Shown here piece by piece: positions 54,087-64,000 of a stretch of 64,000 bases of DNA. Both the position numbers and the translations under genes were made by a program. Below the pieces are notes generated by a model that saw only the letters and a list, made by a program, of their open reading frames with translations, was not told the DNA's origin and did no database searches. Source of the stretch: Micromonospora inyonensis. GTDB lineage: Bacteria; Actinomycetota; Actinomycetes; Mycobacteriales; Micromonosporaceae. Where the stretch lies: the NCBI RefSeq assembly GCF_900091415.1, contig NZ_FMHU01000002.1, forward strand, positions 2,914,001-2,978,000, in the 5' to 3' direction. Position 1 is the first letter of the stretch. Each line of letters starts with the position of its first letter.

Positions 54087-54344
54087 ATGCGTGAGATGAC
54101 CCTGGACGACCTGACGCGCGTGATCCGCGCGACGGTGGGCGTGGACGACTCGGTCGACCTGACCGCCGACATCCACGACACCCTCTTCACCGACCTCGGC
54201 TACGACTCGCTGGCCCTGCTCGAGGTGGTCAGCCGGCTGGAGAAGGAGTTCCCGGCCTCGGTTCCCGAGGAGATGATCAGCGAGCTGCGCACCCCGCGTG
54301 AGCTGATCGAGTTCGTCAACGACCAGCTCGCCCCGGCGGCGTGA
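54087..54344 (+). CDS. Acyl carrier protein of the type II PKS
   Basis: 85 aa from ATG 54087 (CTGGAGGCACC upstream). The phosphopantetheine site is Ser41 in LGYDSLALLEV. The length and acidic composition are typical. It holds the growing polyketide chain. The stop overlaps a GTG start of the next gene. Confidence 0.95.
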   Translation: MREMTLDDLTRVIRATVGVDDSVDLTADIHDTLFTDLGYDSLALLEVVSRLEKEFPASVPEEMISELRTPRELIEFVNDQLAPAA

Positions 54345-54346
54345 CG

Positions 54347-54805
54347 ATGGCCAAAAAGACAGAGTGCGCCGTCGTCATCGACGCGCCGATGGACCTGGTC
54401 TGGGACATGACCAACGACGTGCCGAACTGGCCGGACCTCTTCACCGAGTACGCCGCGGCGGAGGTGCTGGAGCGGGACGGGAACACCATCCGGTTCCGGC
54501 TGACCATGCACCCCGACGAGAACGGCCGGGTGAACACCTGGGTCTCCGAGCGGACCTCCGACGCGGCCACCCGGACCGTCCGGGCGCACCGGATCGAGAC
54601 CGGCCCGTTCGACTTCATGAACATCTTCTGGGCGTACCGGGAGGTCGACGGCGGCGTGGAGATGCGCTGGGAGCAGGAGTTCCACGTCAAGGACGAGATG
54701 CCCTTCGACGACGACGCCATGGCCGCGCACCTGCTGAAGAACTCGGCCATCCAGATGGCGGCCATCAAGGAACGGATCGAGAAGGCCGCCGTCGCCCGCT
54801 CCTGA
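54347..54805 (+). CDS. Polyketide aromatase/cyclase (SRPBCC, single domain)
   Basis: 152 aa from ATG 54347; GTG 54341 (overlapping the ACP stop) adds two residues. Bet v1-like START fold: DAPMDLVWDMTNDVPNWPDLFTEYAAAEVLERDG, WEQEFHVKDEMPFDDDAMAAHL. It matches the WhiE ORFVI/TcmN N-domain type of monodomain aromatases that fix the first-ring cyclisation. Confidence 0.92.
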   Translation: MAKKTECAVVIDAPMDLVWDMTNDVPNWPDLFTEYAAAEVLERDGNTIRFRLTMHPDENGRVNTWVSERTSDAATRTVRAHRIETGPFDFMNIFWAYREVDGGVEMRWEQEFHVKDEMPFDDDAMAAHLLKNSAIQMAAIKERIEKAAVARS

Positions 54806-54833
54806 GCCGGCGCACCCCTTACCTGGAGGATTG

Positions 54834-55583
54834 ATGGAACAGCTACTGGCCGGCAAGAACGCCCTGGTCACCGGCGGTACGCGCGGCATCGGCCGGGCGA
54901 TCGTGCTGACCCTGGCGAAGGCCGGCGCGAACGTGGTGACCTGCTACCGCTCCGAGGGCGAGGCCGTGGAGAGCCTGGCCCGCGAGCTGAAGGACACCCC
55001 GGGGCAGCACCACCTGGTCCGCGCCGACGTCGGTGACGCGGACCAGATCGACCAGCTGCTGGCCGAGTGCAAGGTCCGCCTCGGCGGGCTGGACGTGGTG
55101 GTCAACAACGCCGGCGTGATCAGCCACATCGGCTACGACGACCTGTCGCTGGCCGACTGGCACGCGGTCGTCGACACCAACCTGACCGGCACCTTCCTGG
55201 TCATCCAGAAGGCCCTGCCGCTGATGGGCGAGGGCGCGTCCGTGGTCAACATCGGCTCCCGGGTGGCCAAGGTGGGCATCCCGATGCGGGCGCACTACAC
55301 CGCCGCCAAGGCCGGCCTGGTGGGTCTGACCCGCTCGCTCTGCAAGGAGCTGGGCCGCCGGGGTATCCGGGTGAACCTGGTGGAGCCGGGTGTCATCGCG
55401 ACCGAGGAGATGGCACGCCTCACCCCGGAGCAGCGGGCCGCCATGGAGGCCCGCTACGCGCAGCTCACCTCGCTCGGCCGGCTCGGCCACGTGGACGAGG
55501 TCGCCGAGGTCGTGCTCTTCCTCGCCAGTGACAAGTCCCGCTACGTCAGTGGCGCGCAAATCCCCGTCGACGGAGGTATCTGA
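54834..55583 (+). CDS. Polyketide ketoreductase (SDR)
   Basis: 249 aa. VTGGTRGIGRAIVLTLAKAG, VVNNAGVISHIGYDD, YTAAKAGLVGLTRS (Tyr-Lys) and C-terminal YVSGAQIPVDGGI. Its position right after ACP and aromatase fits the PdmG-type ketoreductase of pradimicin-like clusters. CTGGAGGATTG precedes the ATG. Confidence 0.9.
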   Translation: MEQLLAGKNALVTGGTRGIGRAIVLTLAKAGANVVTCYRSEGEAVESLARELKDTPGQHHLVRADVGDADQIDQLLAECKVRLGGLDVVVNNAGVISHIGYDDLSLADWHAVVDTNLTGTFLVIQKALPLMGEGASVVNIGSRVAKVGIPMRAHYTAAKAGLVGLTRSLCKELGRRGIRVNLVEPGVIATEEMARLTPEQRAAMEARYAQLTSLGRLGHVDEVAEVVLFLASDKSRYVSGAQIPVDGGI

Positions 55584-55585
55584 TC

Positions 55586-55918
55586 ATGAGCAACCCCGTG
55601 TTCCGGGTCATGCTGCGGTTCGACATCAACCCTGGGATGGAGGCCGACTTCGAGCAGACCTGGCTCTCCATCGGCAGCGTCATCACCGACCACCCGGCCA
55701 ACCTCGGGCAGTGGCTGATGAAGGACTCCCAGCAGGACTCGACCTACTACGTCATCAGCGACTGGGTGGACGAGCCGCGGTTCCGGGAGTTCGAGCACAG
55801 CGACGAGCACGTGGAGCACCGCAAGAAGCTGCACCCGTTCCGGCACGGCGGCGCGATGTTCACCATGAACGTCGTGTTCGCGCTGCCGGCCGGCGAGGCC
55901 GCGAAGGCCCTGCGGTGA
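55586..55918 (+). CDS. ABM-fold monooxygenase or cyclase 1
   Basis: 110 aa dimeric alpha+beta-barrel type: MSNPVFRVMLRFDINPGMEADFEQTWLSIG, ANLGQWLMKDSQQDSTYYVISDW, FEHSDEHVEHRKKLHPFRHGGAM. Related to the cofactor-free quinone-forming monooxygenases (ActVA-6/TcmH, PdmH types). It starts two bases after the ketoreductase stop and overlaps the next gene. Confidence 0.82.
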   Translation: MSNPVFRVMLRFDINPGMEADFEQTWLSIGSVITDHPANLGQWLMKDSQQDSTYYVISDWVDEPRFREFEHSDEHVEHRKKLHPFRHGGAMFTMNVVFALPAGEAAKALR

Positions 55919-56229
55919 GCAGCGCCGGTCGCGCCCGGGTGATGGTGTGGCACCGCGCGCCGGCCGACGACGCCGACGCGGTGGCCAAGGCGTACGACCA
56001 GATCAGCCGGCACCTGGAGGGGACGCCGGGGCTCATCGGCAACGAGCTGCTCCGGTCCACGAAGGACCCGCACCGCCTGGTGGTGCTCAGCGAGTGGGAG
56101 AGCCTGGAGGCGTTCCGGGTCTGGGAGGAGGGTGTCTCGCACCGCCCCTCCACCTCTCCCCTGCGGCAGTACCAGGACCGCGAGCAGGAGAACTTCTTCG
56201 AGGTCTTCGAGGTGTCGGCGGCGTTCTGA
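55915..56229 (+). CDS. ABM-fold monooxygenase 2
   Basis: 104 aa from GTG 55915, overlapping the previous stop (GTGA). ARVMVWHRAPADDADAVAKAYDQISRHLEGTPGLIGNELLRS, VLSEWESLEAFRVWEEG, ENFFEVFEVSAAF: a canonical antibiotic-biosynthesis monooxygenase. The tandem ABM pair suggests two oxidation steps or a heterodimer. It ends the core operon; a 19-bp hairpin follows. Confidence 0.85.
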   Translation: MSSAGRARVMVWHRAPADDADAVAKAYDQISRHLEGTPGLIGNELLRSTKDPHRLVVLSEWESLEAFRVWEEGVSHRPSTSPLRQYQDREQENFFEVFEVSAAF

Positions 56230-56311
56230 ACGCCGTCGTACCGCCGGGCGGCCGGCGGGCCGCCCGCCACGAGGGCCGGACGACGACCGGGCGGGACGCC
56301 CGGCGATCCAC

Positions 56312-56356
56312 CGGTGGCCGGAGGACGACCCTGACCAGGTCGTCCTCCGGCCACCG
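56312..56356. terminator. Very strong hairpin terminator of the core PKS operon
   Basis: Perfect 19-bp stem (56312-56330 pairs with 56338-56356; arm CGGTGGCCGGAGGACGACC) with a 7-base loop CTGACCA. The rest of 56230-56586 holds no gene I can support. Confidence 0.8.
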
Positions 56357-56586
56357 TCCGCCCGTTTCCGGCTCCCGCGACCGGGGAGCGCACGACAGGC
56401 CCAGGGATGGGCAGCGACGGACTTTGGAGGCCGTTCCATGACCGACACCCCGCTCCAGGTGGGCGCCGCCCCGAGCACCGGCACCCGGCTCGCCGGCGCG
56501 CCGGGCGGCCACCGGCACCACAGGACCGAGCGCCACCGGCTGCGACACGCGGGCAGCACCACGGGAGCCGGAACGGGGTCGTCGGC

Positions 56587-57663
56587 ATGAAGGTCGAAAA
56601 CCTGTACGTCGTCGGCACCGGGCGTCGCCTGTCCCCGGCGATGACGCTGGAGGAGGCCGAACGGGCCGGGCTCTGCGAGCGCCGGCTGGTCTGGCGTACC
56701 GAGATGCAGTCGGTCTGCGTGAGCGAGGGCGAGTCCGGTCCGGAGATGGCCGCGCACGCCGCGCGGACCGCGATCCGGCAGGCCGGGGCGCGGCCGGCGG
56801 AGATCGACCTGATCCTGCACGCCAACACCTGGTACCAGGGGCACGACATGTGGGCTCCCGCCTCGTACGTGCAGCGCGAGGCGGTGGGCAACTCCTGCCC
56901 GGCCATCGAGGTGCGGCAGATGTCCAACGGGGGTCTCTGCGCGCTGGAGCTGGCGGTGGGCTACCTGCTCGGCGACCCGACCCGGACCAGCGCGCTGGTC
57001 ACCACCGGGGACCGGTTCTGCGCGCCCGGGTTCGACCGTTGGCGCAGCGACCCGGGCACCGTCTTCGGCGACGCCGGCACCGCCCTCGTCGTCTCCCGTC
57101 GGCCCGGGTTCGCCCGGCTGCGCAGCATCGTCACCGTCGCCGACTCCGGGCTGGAACAGATGCAGCGCGGGGTGGACCCGTTCGGTCCGGTCCCGTTCAG
57201 CGCCCGCGCCACGGTGGACGTGGAGTCGCTGCGGCAGGCATTCGTCCGGTCCAGCGGGCTCGACGGCATCCTCGACCGGATCGACCGGGGCCAGTCCGAG
57301 GCGATCGAACGGGCGCTGGCCGACGCCGAGGTGACCCTCGACGACATCGACTGGTTCGTCCTGCCGAACCTCGGGCGAGGCCGGCTCAACGCCCACTTCC
57401 TGCACAAGTTCAAGATCGACCCCGACCGGACCACCTGGTCCTGGGGACGCCAGGTCGGACACCTCGGGGCCGGCGACCAGATCGCCGGGCTGGGGCAGAT
57501 CGCCGACTCCGGCGTCCTGCAACCCGGCCAGCGGTGCCTCCTCGCCGGCGTGGGCGCGGGATTCACCTGGTCGTGCGCCGTGGTCGAGATGCTCCGCAGG
57601 CCACCCACCGCCGGCCGCCCGGCCACGTCGGCCGGTCTCACCCGCACCGCGAGAAGGGGTTGA
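56587..57663 (+). CDS. DpsC-like KAS III acyltransferase with Ser-His-Asp triad
   Basis: 358 aa thiolase-fold protein. The FabH active-site Cys (AACSGF) aligns with Ser113 in QMSNGGLCALELA. His292 and Asp297 in VGHLGAGDQIAGL would complete a Ser-His-Asp triad. DpsC of doxorubicin biosynthesis uses Ser118, His297 and Asp302, as I recall: all three positions are offset here by exactly five residues. DpsC selects propionyl-CoA as starter, so this enzyme probably primes the ACP with a non-acetate acyl group. First gene after the core terminator; ATG 56587 has a weak ribosome-binding site. Confidence 0.88.
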   Translation: MKVENLYVVGTGRRLSPAMTLEEAERAGLCERRLVWRTEMQSVCVSEGESGPEMAAHAARTAIRQAGARPAEIDLILHANTWYQGHDMWAPASYVQREAVGNSCPAIEVRQMSNGGLCALELAVGYLLGDPTRTSALVTTGDRFCAPGFDRWRSDPGTVFGDAGTALVVSRRPGFARLRSIVTVADSGLEQMQRGVDPFGPVPFSARATVDVESLRQAFVRSSGLDGILDRIDRGQSEAIERALADAEVTLDDIDWFVLPNLGRGRLNAHFLHKFKIDPDRTTWSWGRQVGHLGAGDQIAGLGQIADSGVLQPGQRCLLAGVGAGFTWSCAVVEMLRRPPTAGRPATSAGLTRTARRG

Positions 57664-57671
57664 GAGAGACC

Positions 57672-59195
57672 ATGAGCTCGACAGCCACACCGATCCCGCC
57701 CACCGAAAAGACCTTCCTCGGCCAGCCGCGCTGGTTCGGCACCCTCTTCGTCGTCGACATGTGGGAGCGCTTCAGCTTCTACGGCATGCTCGCCATCCTG
57801 GCGCTGTTCCTGGTCGCCAGCCCGGCCGACGGCGGCATGGGCATGTCCGAGGTGGACGCCGCCGCGCTCTTCGGCATGCACATGTCCCTGGTGTTCATGG
57901 CCGCCCTGCCGGGTGGCTGGCTCGCCGACCGGGTACTCGGCGCGCGGCGGGCCACCCTCTGGGGTGGCATCTTCATCACCGCCGGGCACATCTTCCTCTC
58001 CGTGCCCGCGGAGCCCACCCTCTACCTGGGGCTGGGCTGCATCATCGTCGGCACCGGCCTGGTCAAGCCGAGCATGGCGGCGATGGTCGGCGACATGTAC
58101 CAGGGCCAGCCCGAGCGGCGGGAGGCGGCCTTCTCGCTGTTCTACATGAGCGTCCAGGTCAGTGCCCTGCTCGCCCCGCTGGTCACCGGCTTCGCCGCCG
58201 AGAAGATCAACTGGCACCTGGGCTTCGGGATCGCCGCGTTCGGCATGGTCGTCGGCCTGATCCAGTACGTGGTCGGGATGCGCGGTCTGGGCGACGTCGG
58301 CTCCCGCCCGTCGAACCCCGCCCCACCGGAGGTACGGGCCCGCGTCTGGCGGCGCTCGGCGATCTTCGGTGGGATCCCGGCGCTGCTCGCCGTCGTCGGG
58401 GTGGCCAGCGGGGTGGTCGCCCTCCAGCAGGTCCTGATGCTCCTCGGCCTGATGGTGCTCGGTGTGCCGATCGTCTACTGGATCCGGCTCAACCGCCGGC
58501 CGGAGATCGCGCCCTACCGGGTCCGGCTGCGGGCGTTCCTCTGGATGCTGATCGCCTCGGCGTTCTTCTGGATGCTCTACGCCCAGGGCCCCGCGCTGAT
58601 GAACATCTTCGCCAAGGACTCGGTCGACCGGGACGTGTTCGGCTTCGAGGTGCCGGCGAGCTGGTTCCAGTCGGCCCAGCCGCTGTTCCTGCTGATGCTC
58701 GCCCCGGCCTTCGCCGCTCTCTGGGTGCGGCTGGGCTCCCGGGTGGCGGTACCGCCGAAGTTCGTCGCCGGCATGCTCCTCGGGGGCGTCTCCTTCGTGG
58801 TCATGGCGGTCGCCGCCTCGCTGGCCGAGAGCGGCCCGGTGTCCCCGCTGTGGCTGCTCACCGTCTACCTGATCGTCGTCTGCGGCGAGCTGGTCGTGGC
58901 GCCGGTCGGGCTCAGCCTGGCCGCCCAGGTCGCCCCGCCGGGCTTCTCCAGCCAGATGATCGGCCTGTTCTGGCTCTTCGCGGCGGTCGGCGCGGCCACC
59001 GGCGGCCAGCTCGCCGGGATCACCGCGGTGGTCTCCGACGCCACCTTCTACCTGGTGCTCGGCGGCGTCGGCCTCGTCGTGGCGGCGGCTCTGGCGTTCT
59101 CCGTCCGCTCGCTGACGCGACGCCTCGCCGACGAGCCCGTACCGGACCAGCCGGCGACGACGCCGTCGCCGGAGGGCGTGACCTCCCTGCACTGA
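57672..59195 (+). CDS. POT/PTR2-family proton-coupled oligopeptide transporter
   Basis: 507 aa with about 12-14 helices. It has the POT N-terminal signature WFGTLFVVDMWERFSFYGMLAIL (ExxERFxYY-like), GGWLADRVLGARRATLWGG and FSLFYMSVQVSALLAPLV (PTR2 signature). It imports di- and tripeptides with protons, or in clusters may move amide-bearing intermediates. It follows the KAS III gene by eight bases. Its presence fits the amide/peptidase theme at 16-20 kb; the link is inference. Confidence 0.86.
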   Translation: MSSTATPIPPTEKTFLGQPRWFGTLFVVDMWERFSFYGMLAILALFLVASPADGGMGMSEVDAAALFGMHMSLVFMAALPGGWLADRVLGARRATLWGGIFITAGHIFLSVPAEPTLYLGLGCIIVGTGLVKPSMAAMVGDMYQGQPERREAAFSLFYMSVQVSALLAPLVTGFAAEKINWHLGFGIAAFGMVVGLIQYVVGMRGLGDVGSRPSNPAPPEVRARVWRRSAIFGGIPALLAVVGVASGVVALQQVLMLLGLMVLGVPIVYWIRLNRRPEIAPYRVRLRAFLWMLIASAFFWMLYAQGPALMNIFAKDSVDRDVFGFEVPASWFQSAQPLFLLMLAPAFAALWVRLGSRVAVPPKFVAGMLLGGVSFVVMAVAASLAESGPVSPLWLLTVYLIVVCGELVVAPVGLSLAAQVAPPGFSSQMIGLFWLFAAVGAATGGQLAGITAVVSDATFYLVLGGVGLVVAAALAFSVRSLTRRLADEPVPDQPATTPSPEGVTSLH

Positions 59196-59289
59196 GCGCG
59201 GTCCCGTTCGGGTTTGCCCGGTCCACCCCGGGGAAACCGATATGTAGGATGGCTATGGATATCGACCCACCGAGGCTGGGAGGCAGCTC

Positions 59290-59502
59290 GTGAGGACGCT
59301 GGTGGCAGTTCTGATCGGCCTCGTCGCCGGGTTCTTCGCCGGACTGGTGGTCGACCAGATCATCGGCGTCGTCGGCCTGCTCACCTCGGGCGACCCGGGC
59401 GGCTTCCGGTTCCTGCCGGTCGTCCTGGCCGCCGTCGGCGCGGTCGTCGCGGTCGTCGTCGACCGACAGCGGCAGCACCGGAGCGCGCCGCCCCGGCGCT
59501 GA
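59290..59502 (+). CDS. Small membrane protein
   Basis: 70 aa from GTG 59290 (GGGAGGCAGC upstream). Two membrane helices (LVAVLIGLVAGFFAGLVVDQIIGVVGLL and FLPVVLAAVGAVVAVVVD) and a basic tail. No named family recognised; a common actinomycete type. Confidence 0.65.
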   Translation: MRTLVAVLIGLVAGFFAGLVVDQIIGVVGLLTSGDPGGFRFLPVVLAAVGAVVAVVVDRQRQHRSAPPRR

Positions 59503-59524
59503 CCCCGCCGACGCACACACCTCC

Positions 59525-59557
59525 CGGGCGCCTCCCGTCACCGACGGGAGGCGCCCG
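59525..59557. terminator. Hairpin terminator
   Basis: Perfect 14-bp stem CGGGCGCCTCCCGT / ACGGGAGGCGCCCG with a 5-base loop, 22 bases after the small membrane protein. Confidence 0.7.
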
Positions 59558-59616
59558 TCGTCGTACCGGATCCGAAGCCGTACCGGACCCGATCCCCGTT
59601 GATCTCCAAGCGCGCT

Positions 59617-59645
59617 TCGAGCCGTCCTCCAAGCGGGGCTGCCAG
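59617..59645 (+). promoter_or_regulatory. SARP-type heptamer repeats upstream of the FAD hydroxylase
   Basis: TCGAGCC (59617), TCCAAGC (59628) and CTGCCAG (59639) at exact 11-base intervals, 33 bases before the start codon. A further TCCAAGC lies at 59605, one base out of phase. Confidence 0.65.
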
Positions 59646-59678
59646 GCTGGGCCAGCCACGATCCGGGAGGAGTCACTC

Positions 59679-61307
59679 GTGTACGACGAGACAACACCAG
59701 TACTGATCGTCGGGGGTGGGGTGGTGGGGCTCTCCACCTCCCTGTTCCTGTCCGCGCACGGCGTCCGGTCGGTCCTCGTCGAACGTCACCCGGGCACCGC
59801 CATCCACCCCCGCGCCTGGGGCTGGTACCCGCGCACGCTGGAGCTGTACCGCTCCGTCGGGCTGACCGACGCCATCTACGCCGAGAGCGCCGGCTTCGCC
59901 GGTCACGTCCTCAACGGCAAGGTCGAGTCGCTGACCGGCCGGGAGATCCACATGTCCCGGATCCCCGACGAGGAGGACGTCAGCGACATCAGCCCGATCG
60001 AGCGGCTGGTCTCGTTGCCGCAGGACCGGATCGAGCCGCTGGTGCTGGAGCGGGCCAACGACCTGGGCGCCGACATCCGCTTCGGCGTGGAGCTGGTCGA
60101 CCTCGCCCGGGACGACGAGGGCGTCACCGCCACCGTCCAGGACCGGAAGACCGGGGCCCGCCGGACCGTCCGGGCCGAGTACCTGGTCGCCGCGGACGGC
60201 ACGCACAGCCCGATCCGGGAGCGGCTCGGCATCCGACGGCACGGGCGCGGTGTGGTCCGCCACCAGATGAGCATCCTGTTCCGGGCCGACCTGACCGGCC
60301 CGCTCGCCGGCCGCCGGTTCGCCATCTGCCAGGTTGAGAACGACCAGGTGGAGGGCATCCTCGGGCACGACGACTCGCTGGGGCAGGGCACCCTGATCGT
60401 CACCTACCACCCGGAGGAGGGCGAGCGCCCGGAGGACTTCACCGACGAACGCTGCGTCGAGCTGGTCCGGGCCGCGGTGGGCGTACCGGACCTCGAGGTC
60501 GGACTGCGCAGCGTCATGCCGTGGGAGATGGGCGCGCTGGTCGCCGAACGGTTCACCGACGGGCGGATCTTCCTCGTCGGCGACGCCGCGCACGTGGTGC
60601 CGCCGGTCGGCGGGTACGGCGCGAACACCGGCATCCACGACGCGCACAACCTGGCCTGGAAGCTGCGCGCCGTGCTGACCGGTCAGGCCTCCCCCACGCT
60701 GCTGGCCACCTACGACGCCGAGCGCCACCCGGTCGGGGTGACCGTGATGACCCAGGCCGGACTCCGGCTGGCCACCCGGGGCGGGTTCGCCACCGGCGAG
60801 CAGAAGGCCGCCGTCCGGGACACCCTGATGGTGACCTTCGGCTACGTCTACGACTCGTCCGCGGTGGCCGCCGAACCGGGCGATGCCGTCCCCGCCGCCC
60901 CGCCCGGGCCGGGTGGGGTCCGTACCGCCGCCCTGGTCGACCCGCGCCAGCTCGGCGGCCGGCCCGGCACCCGCGCGCCGCACGTCTGGCTACGCCGCGA
61001 CGGGGAACGGATCTCCACCCTGGACCTGTTCGGCCGGCGGCCGGTGCTGCTGCTCGGCTCGGCCGGCGAACCGTGGCGCGTCGCCGCGACGGCCGCCGCC
61101 AAGCGCCTCGGCGTGGACCTCGACATCCACCGGATCGGCGCGGACCTGGTCGAGGACGACCGGCCCTGGCACGACACGTACGGCGTCGCCCCGCAGGGGG
61201 CGGTGCTCGTCCGGCCGGACGGTTTCGTCTGCTGGCGTTCCCCGGCCGACGCCGAGGCCACCGAGTCCACCGTCGAACGGGTGCTGGGCGCCCTGCTGCA
61301 CCGCTGA
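59679..61307 (+). CDS. FAD-dependent aromatic polyketide hydroxylase
   Basis: 542 aa from GTG 59679 (CGGGAGGAG upstream). Class A flavin monooxygenase: LIVGGGVVGLSTSLFLSAHG, the AHPRAWGW-type region (IHPRAWGWYPRTLELYRSVG), YLVAADGTHSPIRERLGI (DG motif), GDAAHVVPPVGGYGANTGIHDAHNLAWKL (GD motif), and a C-terminal thioredoxin-like domain. This is the PgaE/RdmE/MtmO type that hydroxylates or opens aromatic polyketide rings. It is followed by repeat copy B. Confidence 0.92.
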   Translation: MYDETTPVLIVGGGVVGLSTSLFLSAHGVRSVLVERHPGTAIHPRAWGWYPRTLELYRSVGLTDAIYAESAGFAGHVLNGKVESLTGREIHMSRIPDEEDVSDISPIERLVSLPQDRIEPLVLERANDLGADIRFGVELVDLARDDEGVTATVQDRKTGARRTVRAEYLVAADGTHSPIRERLGIRRHGRGVVRHQMSILFRADLTGPLAGRRFAICQVENDQVEGILGHDDSLGQGTLIVTYHPEEGERPEDFTDERCVELVRAAVGVPDLEVGLRSVMPWEMGALVAERFTDGRIFLVGDAAHVVPPVGGYGANTGIHDAHNLAWKLRAVLTGQASPTLLATYDAERHPVGVTVMTQAGLRLATRGGFATGEQKAAVRDTLMVTFGYVYDSSAVAAEPGDAVPAAPPGPGGVRTAALVDPRQLGGRPGTRAPHVWLRRDGERISTLDLFGRRPVLLLGSAGEPWRVAATAAAKRLGVDLDIHRIGADLVEDDRPWHDTYGVAPQGAVLVRPDGFVCWRSPADAEATESTVERVLGALLHR

Positions 61308-61355
61308 CCCACCCCGCCCGCACCGCCTCTCGGCCAGCCACACCCGGCTGGGGTG

Positions 61356-61411
61356 GAAGCAGGGGCCCCTTGTTACCGCTTTTTGATGAGGAAGGGCCCC
61401 CTGCAACCACC
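61356..61411. repeat. Dispersed palindromic repeat, copy B (56 bp)
   Basis: Same element as at 4773, beginning GAAGCAGGGGCCCCTTGTTACC and ending AGGGCCCCCTGCAACCACC. It lies 49 bases after the FAD hydroxylase stop, where it can terminate transcription. It is followed by 150 bases of low-complexity GCGCGAC/CAGCGCGG sequence and then by the 16-bp tandem repeat. Confidence 0.85.
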
Positions 61412-61576
61412 TCAGCCCAGCCCAGCGCGACGCGACGGCGCAGCGCAACGCGGCGCGGCGCGGCGCGCAACCCAGCGCGGGGCAGCGCGACGTAGCGCAG
61501 CCGAGGAAGGCGGTGCAGCCGAGCTGAGCAGGAGGCGCGGCACAGCGCGGTGCCGCGCAGCGGGTGCGACGCAGTT

Positions 61577-61640
61577 CAGTAGTCCAGCAGTGCAGTAGTC
61601 CAGCAGTGCAGTAGTCCAGCAGTGCAGTAGTCCAGCAGTG
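61577..61640. repeat. Four perfect tandem copies of a 16-bp unit
   Basis: The unit CAGTAGTCCAGCAGTG is repeated four times without a mismatch; each unit is two imperfect 8-mers (CAGTAGTC, CAGCAGTG). It lies 143 bases before the type I PKS start, in a 476-bp region (61308-61783) with no gene. It could be a slippage-generated minisatellite or a cluster of protein-binding sites in the PKS promoter. Confidence 0.9.
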
Positions 61641-61783
61641 CAGTTCGGTCGTACCGCATCGAACCGTCCGTCAGAGCTTCGCGGCCGTCAGCGTGCGCAG
61701 CGTCGGTGCCCGGCGCGCCCGCGCGGAGTACCGCCCAGAGGACACCACGCGCCTGTCAGAACCACCGCGCCCGGGAGGGAACC

Positions 61784-64000
<2,217 letters not shown>

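Noticed and set aside
61659..61676. TCGAACC-GTCC-GTCAGAG before the type I PKS as another SARP box
   Set aside because: Only one heptamer fits; the 11-base neighbours do not resemble the consensus, so I do not claim SARP control of the type I PKS.

Overview
The window looks like the chromosome of a high-GC actinomycete, most likely a Micromonosporaceae member (Micromonospora or a close relative). The pointers are very high GC at third codon positions, frequent GTG starts, F420-dependent chemistry, Tat-exported proteins, a GH6 cellulase fused to a CBM2 module, and a 56-57 bp palindromic repeat present three times. The genus call is inference; no rRNA or other marker gene is present.

Layout. 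1-13.8 kb is ordinary chromosomal content: a mechanosensitive-channel fragment, an Rsb-type PP2C phosphatase, a HAD hydrolase, a cation/proton antiporter, a flavin amine oxidoreductase, a phosphoesterase, a frameshifted GH6 cellulase with a LacI-type operator, a stress protein, a GNAT acetyltransferase, an HAAS-domain membrane protein, a PadR regulator, threonine synthase and a maleate-isomerase-like enzyme. 13.9-20.5 kb holds a Tat-exported multicopper oxidase, a SchA/CurD-family protein, an asparagine-synthetase-like enzyme, a cysteine-synthase-like PLP enzyme and an M24 peptidase, probably the left part of a biosynthetic cluster. 20.6-31 kb is a non-biosynthetic interval: small membrane and regulatory genes, and a sugar/polyol ABC-transport and catabolic operon that is decaying (truncated regulator, truncated ATPase, frameshifted dehydrogenase).

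31.2-61.3 kb is the body of an aromatic (type II) polyketide cluster. It contains a glycosyltransferase, an F420 oxidoreductase, ketoreductases, a membrane multicopper oxidase, a discrete malonyl-type acyltransferase, two DUF1772 anthrone-oxygenase-like proteins, a DHA2 exporter, a second asparagine-synthetase-like enzyme, an O-methyltransferase, a cyclase, a cupin, KS-alpha, KS-beta, ACP, an aromatase, a ketoreductase, two ABM-fold proteins, a DpsC-like KAS III, a POT transporter and an FAD hydroxylase. From 61.8 kb to the right edge a modular type I PKS begins with a KSQ loading domain.

How the parts may work together (inference). The DpsC-like KAS III and the discrete acyltransferase suggest a non-acetate starter. 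The minimal PKS, KR, aromatase, TcmI-type cyclase, cupin and ABM proteins would build and oxidise a polycyclic aromatic core. The two asparagine-synthetase homologues, both lacking the glutaminase Cys2, would form an amide. The FAD, DUF1772, multicopper and F420 enzymes, the methyltransferase and the glycosyltransferase would decorate it. Six to seven promoter regions carry heptamer direct repeats with 11-bp spacing resembling SARP activator boxes, which ties the dispersed operons from 15.6 to 59.7 kb into one regulon; no SARP gene lies in the window. Genes outside the cluster show many frameshifts and internal deletions, while the biosynthetic genes all look intact.
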